Source: Curtobacterium sp. UNCCL20 (GTDB taxonomy: Bacteria; Actinomycetota; Actinomycetes; Actinomycetales; Microbacteriaceae). Taken from it: 64,000 bases of DNA. Under the pieces are notes generated by a model. It made no database searches. It saw only the letters and a program-made list of their open reading frames with translations, and had not been told where the DNA came from. Made by a program: the position numbers and the translations under genes. The DNA lies in assembly GCF_900101675.1 (NCBI RefSeq), contig NZ_FNKG01000001.1:1285378-1349377 (forward strand). The letters run 5' to 3'. Position 1 is the first letter of the stretch, and every line of letters starts with the position of its first letter. Shown piece after piece: positions 9,511 to 17,960 of this stretch.

Positions 9511-10664
9511 GCGCGGATCACCTCGGTCTCGGGCACCGGGATGCGGACGACCAGGATGAAGCGGTCGTCCCGGCGCTCGGCCTCCACGGTCCCGCCGTGC
9601 CGGACGACCCGCTGCCGGAGCCCGGCGATCCCACCATCGGGTCGTGCCGATGCGCGGGGGGCGTCGTTCCACACCGTCAGCCGGTACTCGTCGCCCACGC
9701 GCCGGAGCTCGATGCCGGCAGCGGTGGCCCGGCTGTGGCGGATCGTGTTCGTGGCGGCCTCGCGGATGGCCACGGCGAAGACAGCACCGACGGCATCGGG
9801 CATCCCGGCGGTGTCGATGTGCTCGGCGCAGTCGATCCCGGCCGAGCGGAGGACGGCGGCGGCGTTCCGGACCTCGACGGCCACGGTGACCGTCCGGTAG
9901 TCGTGCACCAGGGCACGGGTGTCCTCGAGTGCGGCCTGCGCCACCGAGCGGATCGCGTCGAGCTCGCCGCGCGCCCGCGCGGGATCCGCGTCGAGCAGCC
10001 GTTCGGCCAACTCGCTCTTGAGCGCGATCACCTGCAGGTGGTGCCCCTGGATGTCGTGCAGGTCGGTGGCGAACCGGAGCCGTTCCTCGGCGACGGCGAG
10101 GTCCGACGCGGTGCGCCGTGCCGCTTCCAACCGCAGCACCACCCGGTGGATCCACACGACGCTCAGGGGCATCAGCACGAAGAGCGCGAGCGTGCCGACG
10201 AGGACGAGTTCACCGGCCGGTGCGTCCGCATCCGCACCGCCGACGACCACGACGATGGTCGCGGCGAGCACGACCACGCGTGGCCAGCCCCGGAGCAGGC
10301 ACCCGAGCGTGCCGCCGGCGATCGCGAGGGTGAACGACCACGCCGGGCCGGCTGCGGGCGGAACGAGCGACACGATCCACACGGCGACCGACGTGAGGAC
10401 GAGGACGAGCACGAGGGGGTGCCGAGCGGACGCGGTCTCGGCCGGCCGGAGGAGCAGCGGGATCGTTCCGAGTGCCGCGACGACCGCGACGACGGAGAGC
10501 ACCACCAGGAAGGGAGCGCGGTCCGGGAGCCGTCCGTCCGTGCCGACGAGGACCTGCGCGGTGCCGCCGACGACCACCACGCACCACAGTGAGGCGATCG
10601 AGGACCAGCGCACCACCCGGACGTCCGTCTCGGCGCGGGGCCGTGCGTCCACGGGGTGCGTCAC
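9507..10664 (-). CDS. Sensor histidine kinase (DesK/HisKA_3 type)
   Basis: 385 residues from GTG 10664. About five or six N-terminal membrane helices (to about residue 160) are followed by a HisKA_3 dimerisation helix with phospho-acceptor His in FATDLHDIQGHHLQ, then an HATPase domain (AIREAATNTIRHSRA as N-box; DGGIAGLRQRV as G-box). No extracytoplasmic sensor domain is visible, so the membrane part probably senses. The GTG start is chosen because it forms a GTGA overlap with the hydrolase stop at 10661-10663. It phosphorylates the regulator encoded just downstream. Confidence 0.92.
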   Translation of the reverse strand: MTHPVDARPRAETDVRVVRWSSIASLWCVVVVGGTAQVLVGTDGRLPDRAPFLVVLSVVAVVAALGTIPLLLRPAETASARHPLVLVLVLTSVAVWIVSLVPPAAGPAWSFTLAIAGGTLGCLLRGWPRVVVLAATIVVVVGGADADAPAGELVLVGTLALFVLMPLSVVWIHRVVLRLEAARRTASDLAVAEERLRFATDLHDIQGHHLQVIALKSELAERLLDADPARARGELDAIRSVAQAALEDTRALVHDYRTVTVAVEVRNAAAVLRSAGIDCAEHIDTAGMPDAVGAVFAVAIREAATNTIRHSRATAAGIELRRVGDEYRLTVWNDAPRASARPDGGIAGLRQRVVRHGGTVEAERRDDRFILVVRIPVPETEVIRA

Positions 10665-11599
10665 CCGCCCAGGGTAGCGAGGGCCGAGACGGTGTCCCTG
10701 GCGATCTCCTTCGACAGGGTGTGGTGCAGGTAGTGGTCGCCGACCATGCCGATGACCCTGCCGTGTTCGACGCTCGCCGCTTGACGGTCGTGCAGCCGGA
10801 CCCAGTTCGGCACGTCGTTGTCGTTCGTGCGCACGAACAGCAGCACGGGGAGGTCCGCCGGGAAGGTGGAGTCCTCGACCGACCGGAAGTTCTCCGGCGC
10901 CCGTTCCATCTCGTCGATGATCGTCGGGGCGGCACCGTTCTTCGCGGTGAGCAGCTGCATCTGCCGCTTCGTCCGGCCGTCGTACGCGTCGCCGTACGTG
11001 TCCGGCGCGGACGCGTTCGCCACGCGGAGGAGTCCGAGTCGGTCGAGCGCCACGATGGCACCGGTCGGGATCGGTTCGTCCCAGCTCGACTGCCGCGGCA
11101 CGCTGCTGTCGATGCCGACGAACGCGGTGACCTCGTCGCGGTACGCCTCGGTGTAGGGCAGCGCGTAGATGCCCGCGACGGAGTGCCCCATCAGGATGTA
11201 CCGGTCGATGTCGAGGTGGTGCAGGGCCTCGTGGACCTCGCGGGTGATGTTCCGTGCGGTGCGCGGCACCTCGGTCTGGTCGCTCAGCCCGGTGCCGAAC
11301 GGCTCGACGGCGACCACCCGGTAGGTCCGCTCGAGCTGGTCGATGAGCGGCTCGAAGTCGAGCGCGGGGGCGGCGGTGCCGAGTCCCGGCAGGAGCACGA
11401 CCGTCTCGGCACCGTGGCCGCGGACGACGACGTTCATCTCCTTGCCGTCGACCGGGACGCGCTCGCCGTAGTCCGCGATGTCCGACGCCTCCGAGTGGGT
11501 CGCCACGACGTTGACGACGGATGTGGTCGCCAGGGCCAGCACCGGCACGGTCGCCAGCGCGCCGAGGGTGATGAGGGTGACGCGCAGGGACTTCCGCAT
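10661..11599 (-). CDS. Membrane-anchored alpha/beta hydrolase
   Basis: 312 residues with an N-terminal signal anchor (MRKSLR, then a hydrophobic helix to about residue 30), so the catalytic domain should lie outside the membrane. The nucleophile elbow GHSVAG is at about residue 158, and a C-terminal GDHYLHH segment supplies the likely His. It is the first gene of an operon with the two-component genes (GTGA overlap). An exported lipase or peptidase-like hydrolase tied to a sensor kinase suggests a response to a membrane or cell-surface compound; the substrate is unknown. Confidence 0.83.
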   Translation of the reverse strand: MRKSLRVTLITLGALATVPVLALATTSVVNVVATHSEASDIADYGERVPVDGKEMNVVVRGHGAETVVLLPGLGTAAPALDFEPLIDQLERTYRVVAVEPFGTGLSDQTEVPRTARNITREVHEALHHLDIDRYILMGHSVAGIYALPYTEAYRDEVTAFVGIDSSVPRQSSWDEPIPTGAIVALDRLGLLRVANASAPDTYGDAYDGRTKRQMQLLTAKNGAAPTIIDEMERAPENFRSVEDSTFPADLPVLLFVRTNDNDVPNWVRLHDRQAASVEHGRVIGMVGDHYLHHTLSKEIARDTVSALATLGG

Positions 11600-11683
11600 G
11601 GTGCTCGTTCCGATCGGGCCACGCAGGAGCGCGGCGGGTCCGATCAGTCAAGCCGCGGCCGGCCGCCAGCGGATGTGCCCGGA

Positions 11684-11711
11684 TGTCACGGCCGTCCGTG
11701 ACACGTGTCAC
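11684..11711. promoter_or_regulatory. Overlapping inverted repeats upstream of the hydrolase/two-component operon
   Basis: TGTCACGG-CCGT-CCGTGACA (11684-11703) overlaps the perfect palindrome GTGACACGTGTCAC (11698-11711), giving three TGTCAC half-sites in alternating orientation. It lies 85 bases upstream of the operon start at 11599. It could be a site for the operon's own LuxR-type regulator; this is inferred. Confidence 0.5.
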
Positions 11712-11736
11712 GTTCGCAGACGACCCCCTGGAGGCC

Positions 11737-12399
11737 TCAGGCCAGCAGCTCGCAGAACGTCCGCCCGCCCGCCGTCCAGCTCTGACGAGCCGTCAGCCCG
11801 GCACGCTCAGCGTGGTCGAGGAGTGCGTCCACGCCGACTTCGGCCCAAGGGAACTCGGCGCTCTGGTGCCCGTCGGCGTCCACCACGCGAGCGGTGTACG
11901 TGCGGTCGGCGGAGCGGTCGACGTGGGTCTCGACGATGACCCGCCCGCCGTCGCGGACGATGTCACGGCAGCGCTCGAGCAGGGCGGTGGGGTCGCCGCC
12001 GATGCCGATGTTCCCGTCGATGACGAGTGCCGTGTCCCAGTGGCCCTCGTCGGGGATCGCGTCGAAGACGGAGCCCTGCAAGGCGGTGCCGCCGGAGCGT
12101 CGCGCGATCGCGACGGCCTCGGCGGAGACGTCAACGCCGAGTGCGGGGATCCCGAGCGTCCGCGCGGCGACGAGCATCCGCCCGGGGCCGCAGCCGATGT
12201 CGATGACCGGACCGTCGGCGCCGTCGAGCAGGGACCGGTCGACCCGGTCGGCTGCGGCGTTCCACCGGCCGACGTCGAGCGTCACGGCGGCGTCCGGTCG
12301 CGACGGGTCGGTCAGGCGGATGCGGCCGTCGGTGCGGAGGGCGCGGGCGTACGGCTCGCCGCCGCCGGCACCGAAGGACACGGGTGCGTGCATGGTCAT
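11737..12399 (-). CDS. SAM-dependent methyltransferase
   Basis: 220 residues, class I methyltransferase. The SAM-binding motif I is VIDIGCGPGRMLV (about residue 68), acidic residue motif II in ALGVDVS (about 90), and TALVIDGNIGIGG follows. It ends ...GGRTFCELLA. ATG 12399 overlaps the stop of the TIGR04282-type gene (ATGA). Chain context (GT2, nucleotidyl/glycosyl transferase, methyltransferase) suggests modification of the product made by the two upstream enzymes; the substrate is not deducible. Confidence 0.85.
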   Translation of the reverse strand: MTMHAPVSFGAGGGEPYARALRTDGRIRLTDPSRPDAAVTLDVGRWNAAADRVDRSLLDGADGPVIDIGCGPGRMLVAARTLGIPALGVDVSAEAVAIARRSGGTALQGSVFDAIPDEGHWDTALVIDGNIGIGGDPTALLERCRDIVRDGGRVIVETHVDRSADRTYTARVVDADGHQSAEFPWAEVGVDALLDHAERAGLTARQSWTAGGRTFCELLA

Positions 12400-13037
12400 C
12401 GGAGGCTCCAGGCGGTCTCGGCGTGCAGTGCCCGGGCGAACCGGGAGTCCGGCACGAGGTCGGCGACGCGGTCGGCATCGGCCACGGTGTCGACGTCGAG
12501 CAGCGAGTCGAGCACCCCGACGTCGAGGCCGGCACCGGTCAGTCGGGCGAGCTGCACCGCTCCGGTGTCGTCCTGGGACATCGGGACGCCGCGGAGGTGG
12601 GTGCCGTTCGGTGCCCGCAGGTACAGCGACCAGAAGCCGCCGTCCTCGGCGGGGCCGAACCAGGCGTCGCGCTCCGGTCGCTCCAGCACGGGCGCGACGG
12701 CCGCGGCGGTGAGCTGCGGGGTGTCCATGCCGACGAGCAGTGTCGGTCCGGTCATCGTGTCGAACAGGAACCCGAGGCGCTCGTCGAGGCCACCGCCCGG
12801 CTGGTGCAGGACGTCGAACCCGGTTGCTGCGTCGGGGACGACGGTGCCGTCGAAGAACAGGACCCGGCGCGCGACCGGCAGTGCGGCGACCGTGGCGAGG
12901 GTGTCGTCGAGGCTGGCGGCGGCGACGCGGGCCGCGCCCTCGGGGGAGAGCGCTGGGGTCAGCCGGGTCTTCACCCGACCGGGCAGGCACTCCTTCGCGA
13001 TCACGACGACGGTGACGTCGACGGTGGTGCCGCTCAC
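12396..13037 (-). CDS. TIGR04282-family (DUF2064) transferase
   Basis: 213 residues from GTG 13037. VVVIAKECLPGRVKTRLTP is the N-terminal nucleotide-binding loop of the rSAM/selenodomain-associated transferase 1 family (GT-A-like fold); VGMDTPQL and GPAEDGGFW are its metal and substrate loops. The family transfers an unknown nucleotide or sugar group; no activity is established. The start is set by a GTGA overlap with the upstream glycosyltransferase stop at 13034-13036. GT2 plus TIGR04282 pairs are a recurrent arrangement in bacteria. Confidence 0.88.
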   Translation of the reverse strand: MSGTTVDVTVVVIAKECLPGRVKTRLTPALSPEGAARVAAASLDDTLATVAALPVARRVLFFDGTVVPDAATGFDVLHQPGGGLDERLGFLFDTMTGPTLLVGMDTPQLTAAAVAPVLERPERDAWFGPAEDGGFWSLYLRAPNGTHLRGVPMSQDDTGAVQLARLTGAGLDVGVLDSLLDVDTVADADRVADLVPDSRFARALHAETAWSLR

Positions 13038-13789
13038 GAGCGCGCCCCCTCGCTCGCCGAACCGACCGCCTCGGGGGTGGAACCCGCCGTCTGTCGGAGG
13101 CGGCCCGGAGCGACGACGCGGCCGCGTGCCTCCCGGCGGTACGCACGGAGCAGCCGCGACATGTCGCGCACCGCGTTGACGGTGCCACGCAGGGTGCCGG
13201 TGACCTTGCTGTCGCCGACGCGCTGCGCGTAGCCGATGTCGGATTCGTCCACGAGCCACCCGGCGGCGTGCGCCGCCAGGACCATCTCGAGCGGGTAGCC
13301 GCTGCGGCGGTCCCGCAGGTCGAGGGCGAGGAGGTCCTCGCGACGCATCACGCGCATCGGCCCGAGGTCGCGGAGCCGGTAGCCGGTCGCGCGGCGCATC
13401 AGGACAGCGAGGACGCGGTTCGCGAAGCGTGCGTGCGGCGCCCATGCGCCGCGGCTGGTGGGGATGCGTCGGCCGAGTGCGAGGTCGACGCGGCCGGAGG
13501 CGACGCGGTCGACGAGCGGCGGGAGTTCGGCGGGGTCCATCGACGCGTCCGCGTCGCAGAAGGCGATGAAGTCAGCGGTGGCCGCCTGGACGCCGGCGTC
13601 GCAGGCCGAGCCGAAGCCGCGGCGGGGCTCCGTGACGACCAGTGCGCCGAGCGCGCGTGCGACGTCCGCGGAGCCGTCGGTCGACCCGTTGTCGACGACG
13701 ATGGCGCGGTACCCCTGCGGCAGCCGCCCGATCACGGTGGGTAGGGCGTCTGCCTCGTCGAGACAGGGGAGGATGACGTCGACCTTCAT
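13034..13789 (-). CDS. Glycosyltransferase family 2
   Basis: 251 residues. The GT-A fold starts MKVDVILPCLDEADALP; the metal-binding DxD-type motif is in AFCDADASMD (about residue 85); then LALGRRIP and a GYPLEMVLAAHAAGW acceptor region. It has no membrane helices, unlike polyprenyl-phosphate GT2 proteins with C-terminal helices. An ATG at 13798 is an alternative start, three codons longer. It is the first gene of a three-gene coupled set with the TIGR04282 protein and the methyltransferase. Confidence 0.88.
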   Translation of the reverse strand: MKVDVILPCLDEADALPTVIGRLPQGYRAIVVDNGSTDGSADVARALGALVVTEPRRGFGSACDAGVQAATADFIAFCDADASMDPAELPPLVDRVASGRVDLALGRRIPTSRGAWAPHARFANRVLAVLMRRATGYRLRDLGPMRVMRREDLLALDLRDRRSGYPLEMVLAAHAAGWLVDESDIGYAQRVGDSKVTGTLRGTVNAVRDMSRLLRAYRREARGRVVAPGRLRQTAGSTPEAVGSASEGARS

Positions 13790-13940
13790 GCCGACCATTC
13801 GGTGCGCTCGCGGGTTTCGACTGGTCGACGTTGCCATGCACATCAGGCAACCCGACGGTGCCGCAGGATGCTCAGGGAGCTCGTACCCCGTGTCCGGTCG
13901 GCGCACAGGCGCGCGTCCGCCGGATGGTGACCGGGTGACG

Positions 13941-13980
13941 GCCTGGAGGCGCGGGGCGGCGCCGCCCCGCGCCTCCAGGC
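13941..13980. repeat. 40-bp perfect palindrome (GGAGGCGCG family, copy 1)
   Basis: A perfect palindrome with arms GCCTGGAGGCGCGGGGCGGC and its complement. It lies downstream of the epimerase gene (ends 14069) and upstream of the GT2 start, so it could terminate the epimerase transcript. Related palindromes are at 39422, 43063, 55946 and 62795, with half copies at 1307 and 19412. Confidence 0.85.
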
Positions 13981-14068
13981 CGGTGGGTGGTGCGTTCCGG
14001 GCGGAAGCGCGCTGGGACGGCGGCGCGTCAGCGCGTGGGGACGGCGGTGCGGCAGCGCGCGACGCGCG

Positions 14069-15139
14069 TCAGCGGACGGCCGCGCGCAGTGGCGCCGTCG
14101 CGAACTCGCGCATGCCGCGCTCGAAGTCGACGTCGGCACGCCAGCCGAGCTCGGCCGCGATCCGGTCCGACGACGCCGTGACGTGCCGGACGTCACCGAG
14201 CCGGTACTCGCCCGTGACGACCGGCTGTGGGCCCTCCGGACCGGCGATCGCCGCGGCCATCTCGCCGATCGTGTGGACGACGCCGGACCCGACGTTGTAC
14301 GCACGGAACGACTCCGACGGCAGGTCGGCCGTCGCGGCGATCGACGCGGCGTTCGCACCGGCCACGTCCTCCACGTGCACGAAGTCGCGGCGCTGGCGCC
14401 CGTCCTCGAACACCCGCGGTGCCTCGCCGCGCGCGAGCGCGGAGCGGAAGAGGGACGCGACGCCCGCGTACGGCGTGTTCGCCGGCATGCCCGGTCCGTA
14501 GACGTTGTGGTAGCGGAGCGCGATCGCGCGGCCACCGGTCGCGCGCGCCCAGCTGGAGGCGAGGTGCTCCTGCGCGACCTTCGTCTGCGCGTAGACGTTC
14601 CGCGGGTCGAGCGCGGCGGACTCGTCGATGAGCCCGGGCAGGAGGGAACGGCCGTCCGGACCGATCGGGTCGAACTGGCCGGCGTCGAGGTCCTCACGGC
14701 GGCGTGCCGGCGGTCGGACCGGGTCGCCCGAAGCCGTCGTGTAGGCACCCTCGCCGTAGACGACCATCGAGCTCGCGACGACCAGGCGGCCGATGCCGTG
14801 CCGGTCCATGCCGGCGAGGACGTGCGCGGTGCCGGCGTCGTTGGACGAGACGTAGTCGGGAGCGTCTTGGAAGTCGACGCCCAGGCCGACCTTGGCGGCC
14901 TGGTGGCAGACCACGTCGACGCCGTCGAGCGCAGCGTCGAGGGCGACCCGGTCGCGGACGTCGCCGTGGACGAAGGCGATGCCCTGCTGCTGGTGGGCGG
15001 TGACGACGGCCCCGGGGTCGCCGTGCACGTCGTCGCGGAGGGAGTCGAGCACGCGGACCTCGAGGCCGTCGGCGATCGCGCGACGGACGATGGCGGAGCC
15101 GATGAAGCCCGCGCCGCCGGTGACGAGGAGGCGGGTCAC
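14069..15139 (-). CDS. NAD-dependent epimerase/dehydratase
   Basis: 356 residues from GTG 15139. The extended short-chain dehydrogenase fold opens with VTGGAGFIGS (Rossmann TGxxGxxG at residues 6-13); the catalytic triad is in VASSMVVYGEG and YAQTKVAQE (YxxxK, Tyr about 200). It probably acts on a nucleotide sugar (UDP-glucose 4-epimerase-like), but the specificity is uncertain. The GTG start overlaps the stop of the MTA phosphorylase gene (GTGA at 15136-15139), so the two are coupled. A 40-bp palindrome follows. Confidence 0.9.
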   Translation of the reverse strand: MTRLLVTGGAGFIGSAIVRRAIADGLEVRVLDSLRDDVHGDPGAVVTAHQQQGIAFVHGDVRDRVALDAALDGVDVVCHQAAKVGLGVDFQDAPDYVSSNDAGTAHVLAGMDRHGIGRLVVASSMVVYGEGAYTTASGDPVRPPARRREDLDAGQFDPIGPDGRSLLPGLIDESAALDPRNVYAQTKVAQEHLASSWARATGGRAIALRYHNVYGPGMPANTPYAGVASLFRSALARGEAPRVFEDGRQRRDFVHVEDVAGANAASIAATADLPSESFRAYNVGSGVVHTIGEMAAAIAGPEGPQPVVTGEYRLGDVRHVTASSDRIAAELGWRADVDFERGMREFATAPLRAAVR

Positions 15140-16056
15140 GCGGTGGCTCCGGCGGTGCTCGTGGTGGTCGTGCTCGTGCTCGTGATCGTCTCGCTCGCTG
15201 CTGCGGGCACGAGCTCGCGCGGGGTGTAGTCGTCCGGGATCGCCGCGACGATCGAGCCGATCGCCCGGACGATCACCTCGTTCGCACGCGCCAGCCGCTC
15301 CATCACGAGGGCGTGGGTGACGGGGGTCTCGCCGGCCGTTCCGGCGTCGGCCGCTGCTGCGGCCGCCTCGTCCTCGGTGGGGGCGAGACCCGCGTCCGCG
15401 TCGGTCACGAACGAGAGGTTCACGGTCCCGATCCCGAGCTCCGCCGCGAGCGGGACCTCGGGCGTCATCGTCATGTTGATCGTGTGGCCGCCAGCCCCGC
15501 GCATCCAGACGGACTCCGCGCGTGTCGAGAACCGCGGCCCCTGGATCACCACGCAGGTCCCCGTCGGGCGGAAGGGCACGTCGAGCTGCTCGATCGCAGC
15601 CACCGCCACCCGTCGGAGCACCGGGTCGAACGGGTCCGCGAAGGACAGGTGCTGCACGTCGTCCTCGAAGAAGGTGTCCGCGCGCCCCCAGGTCCGGTCG
15701 ATGAGCTGGTCGGTCACGACGAAGGTGCCCGGGGCGTAGTCGGGGTGCAGGCCGCCCACGGCGCTCGAGGACACGACGGCCCGCACGCCGAGCGACCGCA
15801 GGGCCCACAGGTTCGCCCGGTGGTTGATCCGGTGCGGTGCGACGGAGTGCGCGCGGCCGTGCCGGGTGAGGAACGCGACCCGCTTGCCGGCCATCGTCCC
15901 GATGCTGATCGGGCTCGACGTGGCGCCGAAGGGGGTGTCGACGTCGACCTCGTCCGCGGTGCCGGGCTCGAAGAGCTCGTACAGGCCGGAGCCCCCGATC
16001 ACCCCGATGCCCACCGTCTCGTCCACAGCCCCGGTCGTGGTCACGTCGTTCTCCAC
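15136..16056 (-). CDS. mtnP: S-methyl-5'-thioadenosine phosphorylase
   Basis: 306 residues. It opens IGVIGGSGLYELFE, the family's phosphate-binding Gly/Ser loop; FLTRHGRAHSVAPHRINHRAN, SSSAVGGLHPDYAPG and NMTMTPEVPLAAELGI are diagnostic. It cleaves MTA (or a related purine nucleoside) with phosphate in the methionine salvage/purine pathway. The C-terminal 40 residues form a low-complexity Ala/Ser/Thr tail (TITSTSTTTTSTAG), longer than in the family core. It is read divergently from moeA and is the first gene of a pair with the epimerase. Confidence 0.9.
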   Translation of the reverse strand: MENDVTTTGAVDETVGIGVIGGSGLYELFEPGTADEVDVDTPFGATSSPISIGTMAGKRVAFLTRHGRAHSVAPHRINHRANLWALRSLGVRAVVSSSAVGGLHPDYAPGTFVVTDQLIDRTWGRADTFFEDDVQHLSFADPFDPVLRRVAVAAIEQLDVPFRPTGTCVVIQGPRFSTRAESVWMRGAGGHTINMTMTPEVPLAAELGIGTVNLSFVTDADAGLAPTEDEAAAAAADAGTAGETPVTHALVMERLARANEVIVRAIGSIVAAIPDDYTPRELVPAAASETITSTSTTTTSTAGATA

Positions 16057-16161
16057 AGGTCCTCCGAATGGTCCTCGGCGCGTTCTGCGCCCTGGTTACG
16101 CTACTGAGACCGCCCCGGGACGACCCGGGAGCGAGCAACTCCCACCTGTTCGGAGGCCCCC

Positions 16162-17442
16162 GTGCGAACGATCGGTCAGCACCGAGACGAGATCGCCGCG
16201 CTGGTCGCGCCGGTCCTGTCCGGCAGACGGTTCACCGACCCGGAGGCGCAGCGCATCGTCGACCTCGCGACCGGTGCCGGGGTCGGACGGGGGCACCGGG
16301 TGCTCGGACGAGCCGTCGTCGCACCGGTTCCCCTCCCACCGTTCGACAACAGCCAGATGGACGGCTTCGCCGTCCGTGCCGCCGACGCGGGCACGGTACT
16401 GCGCGTCGCCCTGCCGATCCCCGCCGGAGTGGTCCCGTCGCCGCTCGAACCCGGGACGGCGGCGCCGATCATGACCGGGGCACGGATCCCCGACGGCGCG
16501 GACGCCGTGTTCCCGGTCGAGGCGACCGAGGCCGGTGCGTTCCCGGCGGCGCTCGGCCTGGCCGAGGTGCGCGTGCCGGACAACCTCGTCGTGGGGACCT
16601 TCGTCCGCGCGACGGGCACCGACCTGCCGCAGGGCGGGGAACTGGCGCCGGCAGGAGCCCCGGTGACCCCCGCCCTGCTCGGAGCGCTCGCGTCCGCCGG
16701 GGTGGCGTCGGTCGACGTCGTCCGGCCGCTCCGGGTGCTCGTCGTGTCCACGGGGTCCGAGCTGCTCGGAGCGTCGGCTGACGCCGGATCGAGCTCGGGT
16801 GACGCCGGATCGAGCTCGGGTGCGGCGTCGGCGATGATCGGCGACGCGAACGGCATCGCCCTGTCCGCAGCGCTCGCCGAGGTCGGGGCCGTCACGCGGG
16901 CCGTCCGGGTGCCCGACGACGAGGCGGCGTTCCTGGCCGCGCTCGACGACGCCGTGGGGGAGTGGGCAGACCTCGTCCTGACGACGGGTGGGATCAGCGC
17001 GGGCGCGTACGAGGTCGTCCGGCAGGCCCTCGAACCACGCGGGCTCGCCGTCACCCCGGTCGCGATGCAGCCCGGCGGTCCCCAGGCGTCCGGCACGGTC
17101 ACCTTCGCCGGTCGTCCGGTGCCGGTGGTGTCGTTCCCGGGCAACCCGGTGTCGGCCCTCGTCTCGTTCGAGGTCCTCCTCCGCCCGCTCCTCGCCGCCG
17201 ACGCCGGGCTCCCCGACGACCGTGCCGCCCAGGTCCTGCCCGCCGCCGACGCGGCGACGTCCCCGCCCGGTAAGCACCAGGTGCGTCGTGGCCGAGTCGA
17301 GGACGGCCGCGTGCACTTCGTCGGCGGACCTAGCTCGCACCTGCTCGCCCACTACGCCGCCGCCACGCACCTCGTGCACGTCCCCGTCGGCACCGCCACC
17401 GTCGAACCCGGCGACCCGCTCACCGTCTGGAGACTCCGTTGA
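16162..17442 (+). CDS. moeA: Molybdopterin molybdenumtransferase
   Basis: 426 residues from GTG 16162 with CGGAGG upstream. MoeA inserts molybdate into adenylated molybdopterin. Visible motifs: PPFDNSQMDGFAVRA (domain I), PIMTGARIPDGADAVFPVE (domain II), TTGGISAGAYEVV and VSFPGNPVSALVSFE (MogA-like domain III), then a C-terminal domain IV. Between residues 205 and 225 there is an insertion coded by a 21-bp tandem duplication (16783-16824) reading DAGSSSG twice. Its stop overlaps the TTG start of moaC, opening a four-gene coupled cluster. Confidence 0.94.
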   Translation: MRTIGQHRDEIAALVAPVLSGRRFTDPEAQRIVDLATGAGVGRGHRVLGRAVVAPVPLPPFDNSQMDGFAVRAADAGTVLRVALPIPAGVVPSPLEPGTAAPIMTGARIPDGADAVFPVEATEAGAFPAALGLAEVRVPDNLVVGTFVRATGTDLPQGGELAPAGAPVTPALLGALASAGVASVDVVRPLRVLVVSTGSELLGASADAGSSSGDAGSSSGAASAMIGDANGIALSAALAEVGAVTRAVRVPDDEAAFLAALDDAVGEWADLVLTTGGISAGAYEVVRQALEPRGLAVTPVAMQPGGPQASGTVTFAGRPVPVVSFPGNPVSALVSFEVLLRPLLAADAGLPDDRAAQVLPAADAATSPPGKHQVRRGRVEDGRVHFVGGPSSHLLAHYAAATHLVHVPVGTATVEPGDPLTVWRLR

Positions 17443-17960
17443 CCGACCCGCAGCCGACCGGCCCGCAGCCGACCGATCCGCAGCCGACCGACCCCCAGCT
17501 GTCGCACGTCCGTGCCGACGGCAGCGCGCACATGGTCGACGTCTCCGAGAAGGACGTCACCGCCCGGTCGGCGACCGCCACGGCCACCCTGGTCACCCGG
17601 CCCGACGTGGTCGCTCGCATCCTCGACGGATCGCTCCCCAAGGGCGAGGTCATCGGCACCGCGCGCATCGCCGCGATCATGGCGGTGAAGAAGACCTCCG
17701 ACCTCATCCCGCTCTGTCACCCGCTGCCGATCGCCGGGGTGCAGGTCGACATCACCGGCGACGGGGACCGCGTGGTGGTCGAGGTCTCCGTGCGCACGAC
17801 CTCACGGACGGGCGTCGAGATGGAGGCGCTCACCGGCGCGAGTGTCGCGGCGCTGACCGTGTACGACATGGTGAAGGCCGTCGACCGCACGGCCACGATC
17901 ACGGACGTCCGGGTGCTCGAGAAGCACGGCGGGCGCTCCGGGGACTGGAGCAACCGATGA
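17439..17960 (+). CDS. moaC: Cyclic pyranopterin monophosphate synthase
   Basis: 173 residues. TTG 17439 forms a TTGA overlap with the moeA stop. MoaC makes cPMP with MoaA. Motifs: HMVDVSEKDVTARSATA, KKTSDLIPLCHPLPI (catalytic region) and TGVEMEALTGASVAALTVYDM, ending EKHGGRSGDW. The first 20 residues are an unusual PQPTDPQPT repeat coded by 12-base tandem units, absent from the family core; a start further inside (about 17529) would remove it but lose the overlap. Confidence 0.93.
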   Translation: MTDPQPTGPQPTDPQPTDPQLSHVRADGSAHMVDVSEKDVTARSATATATLVTRPDVVARILDGSLPKGEVIGTARIAAIMAVKKTSDLIPLCHPLPIAGVQVDITGDGDRVVVEVSVRTTSRTGVEMEALTGASVAALTVYDMVKAVDRTATITDVRVLEKHGGRSGDWSNR

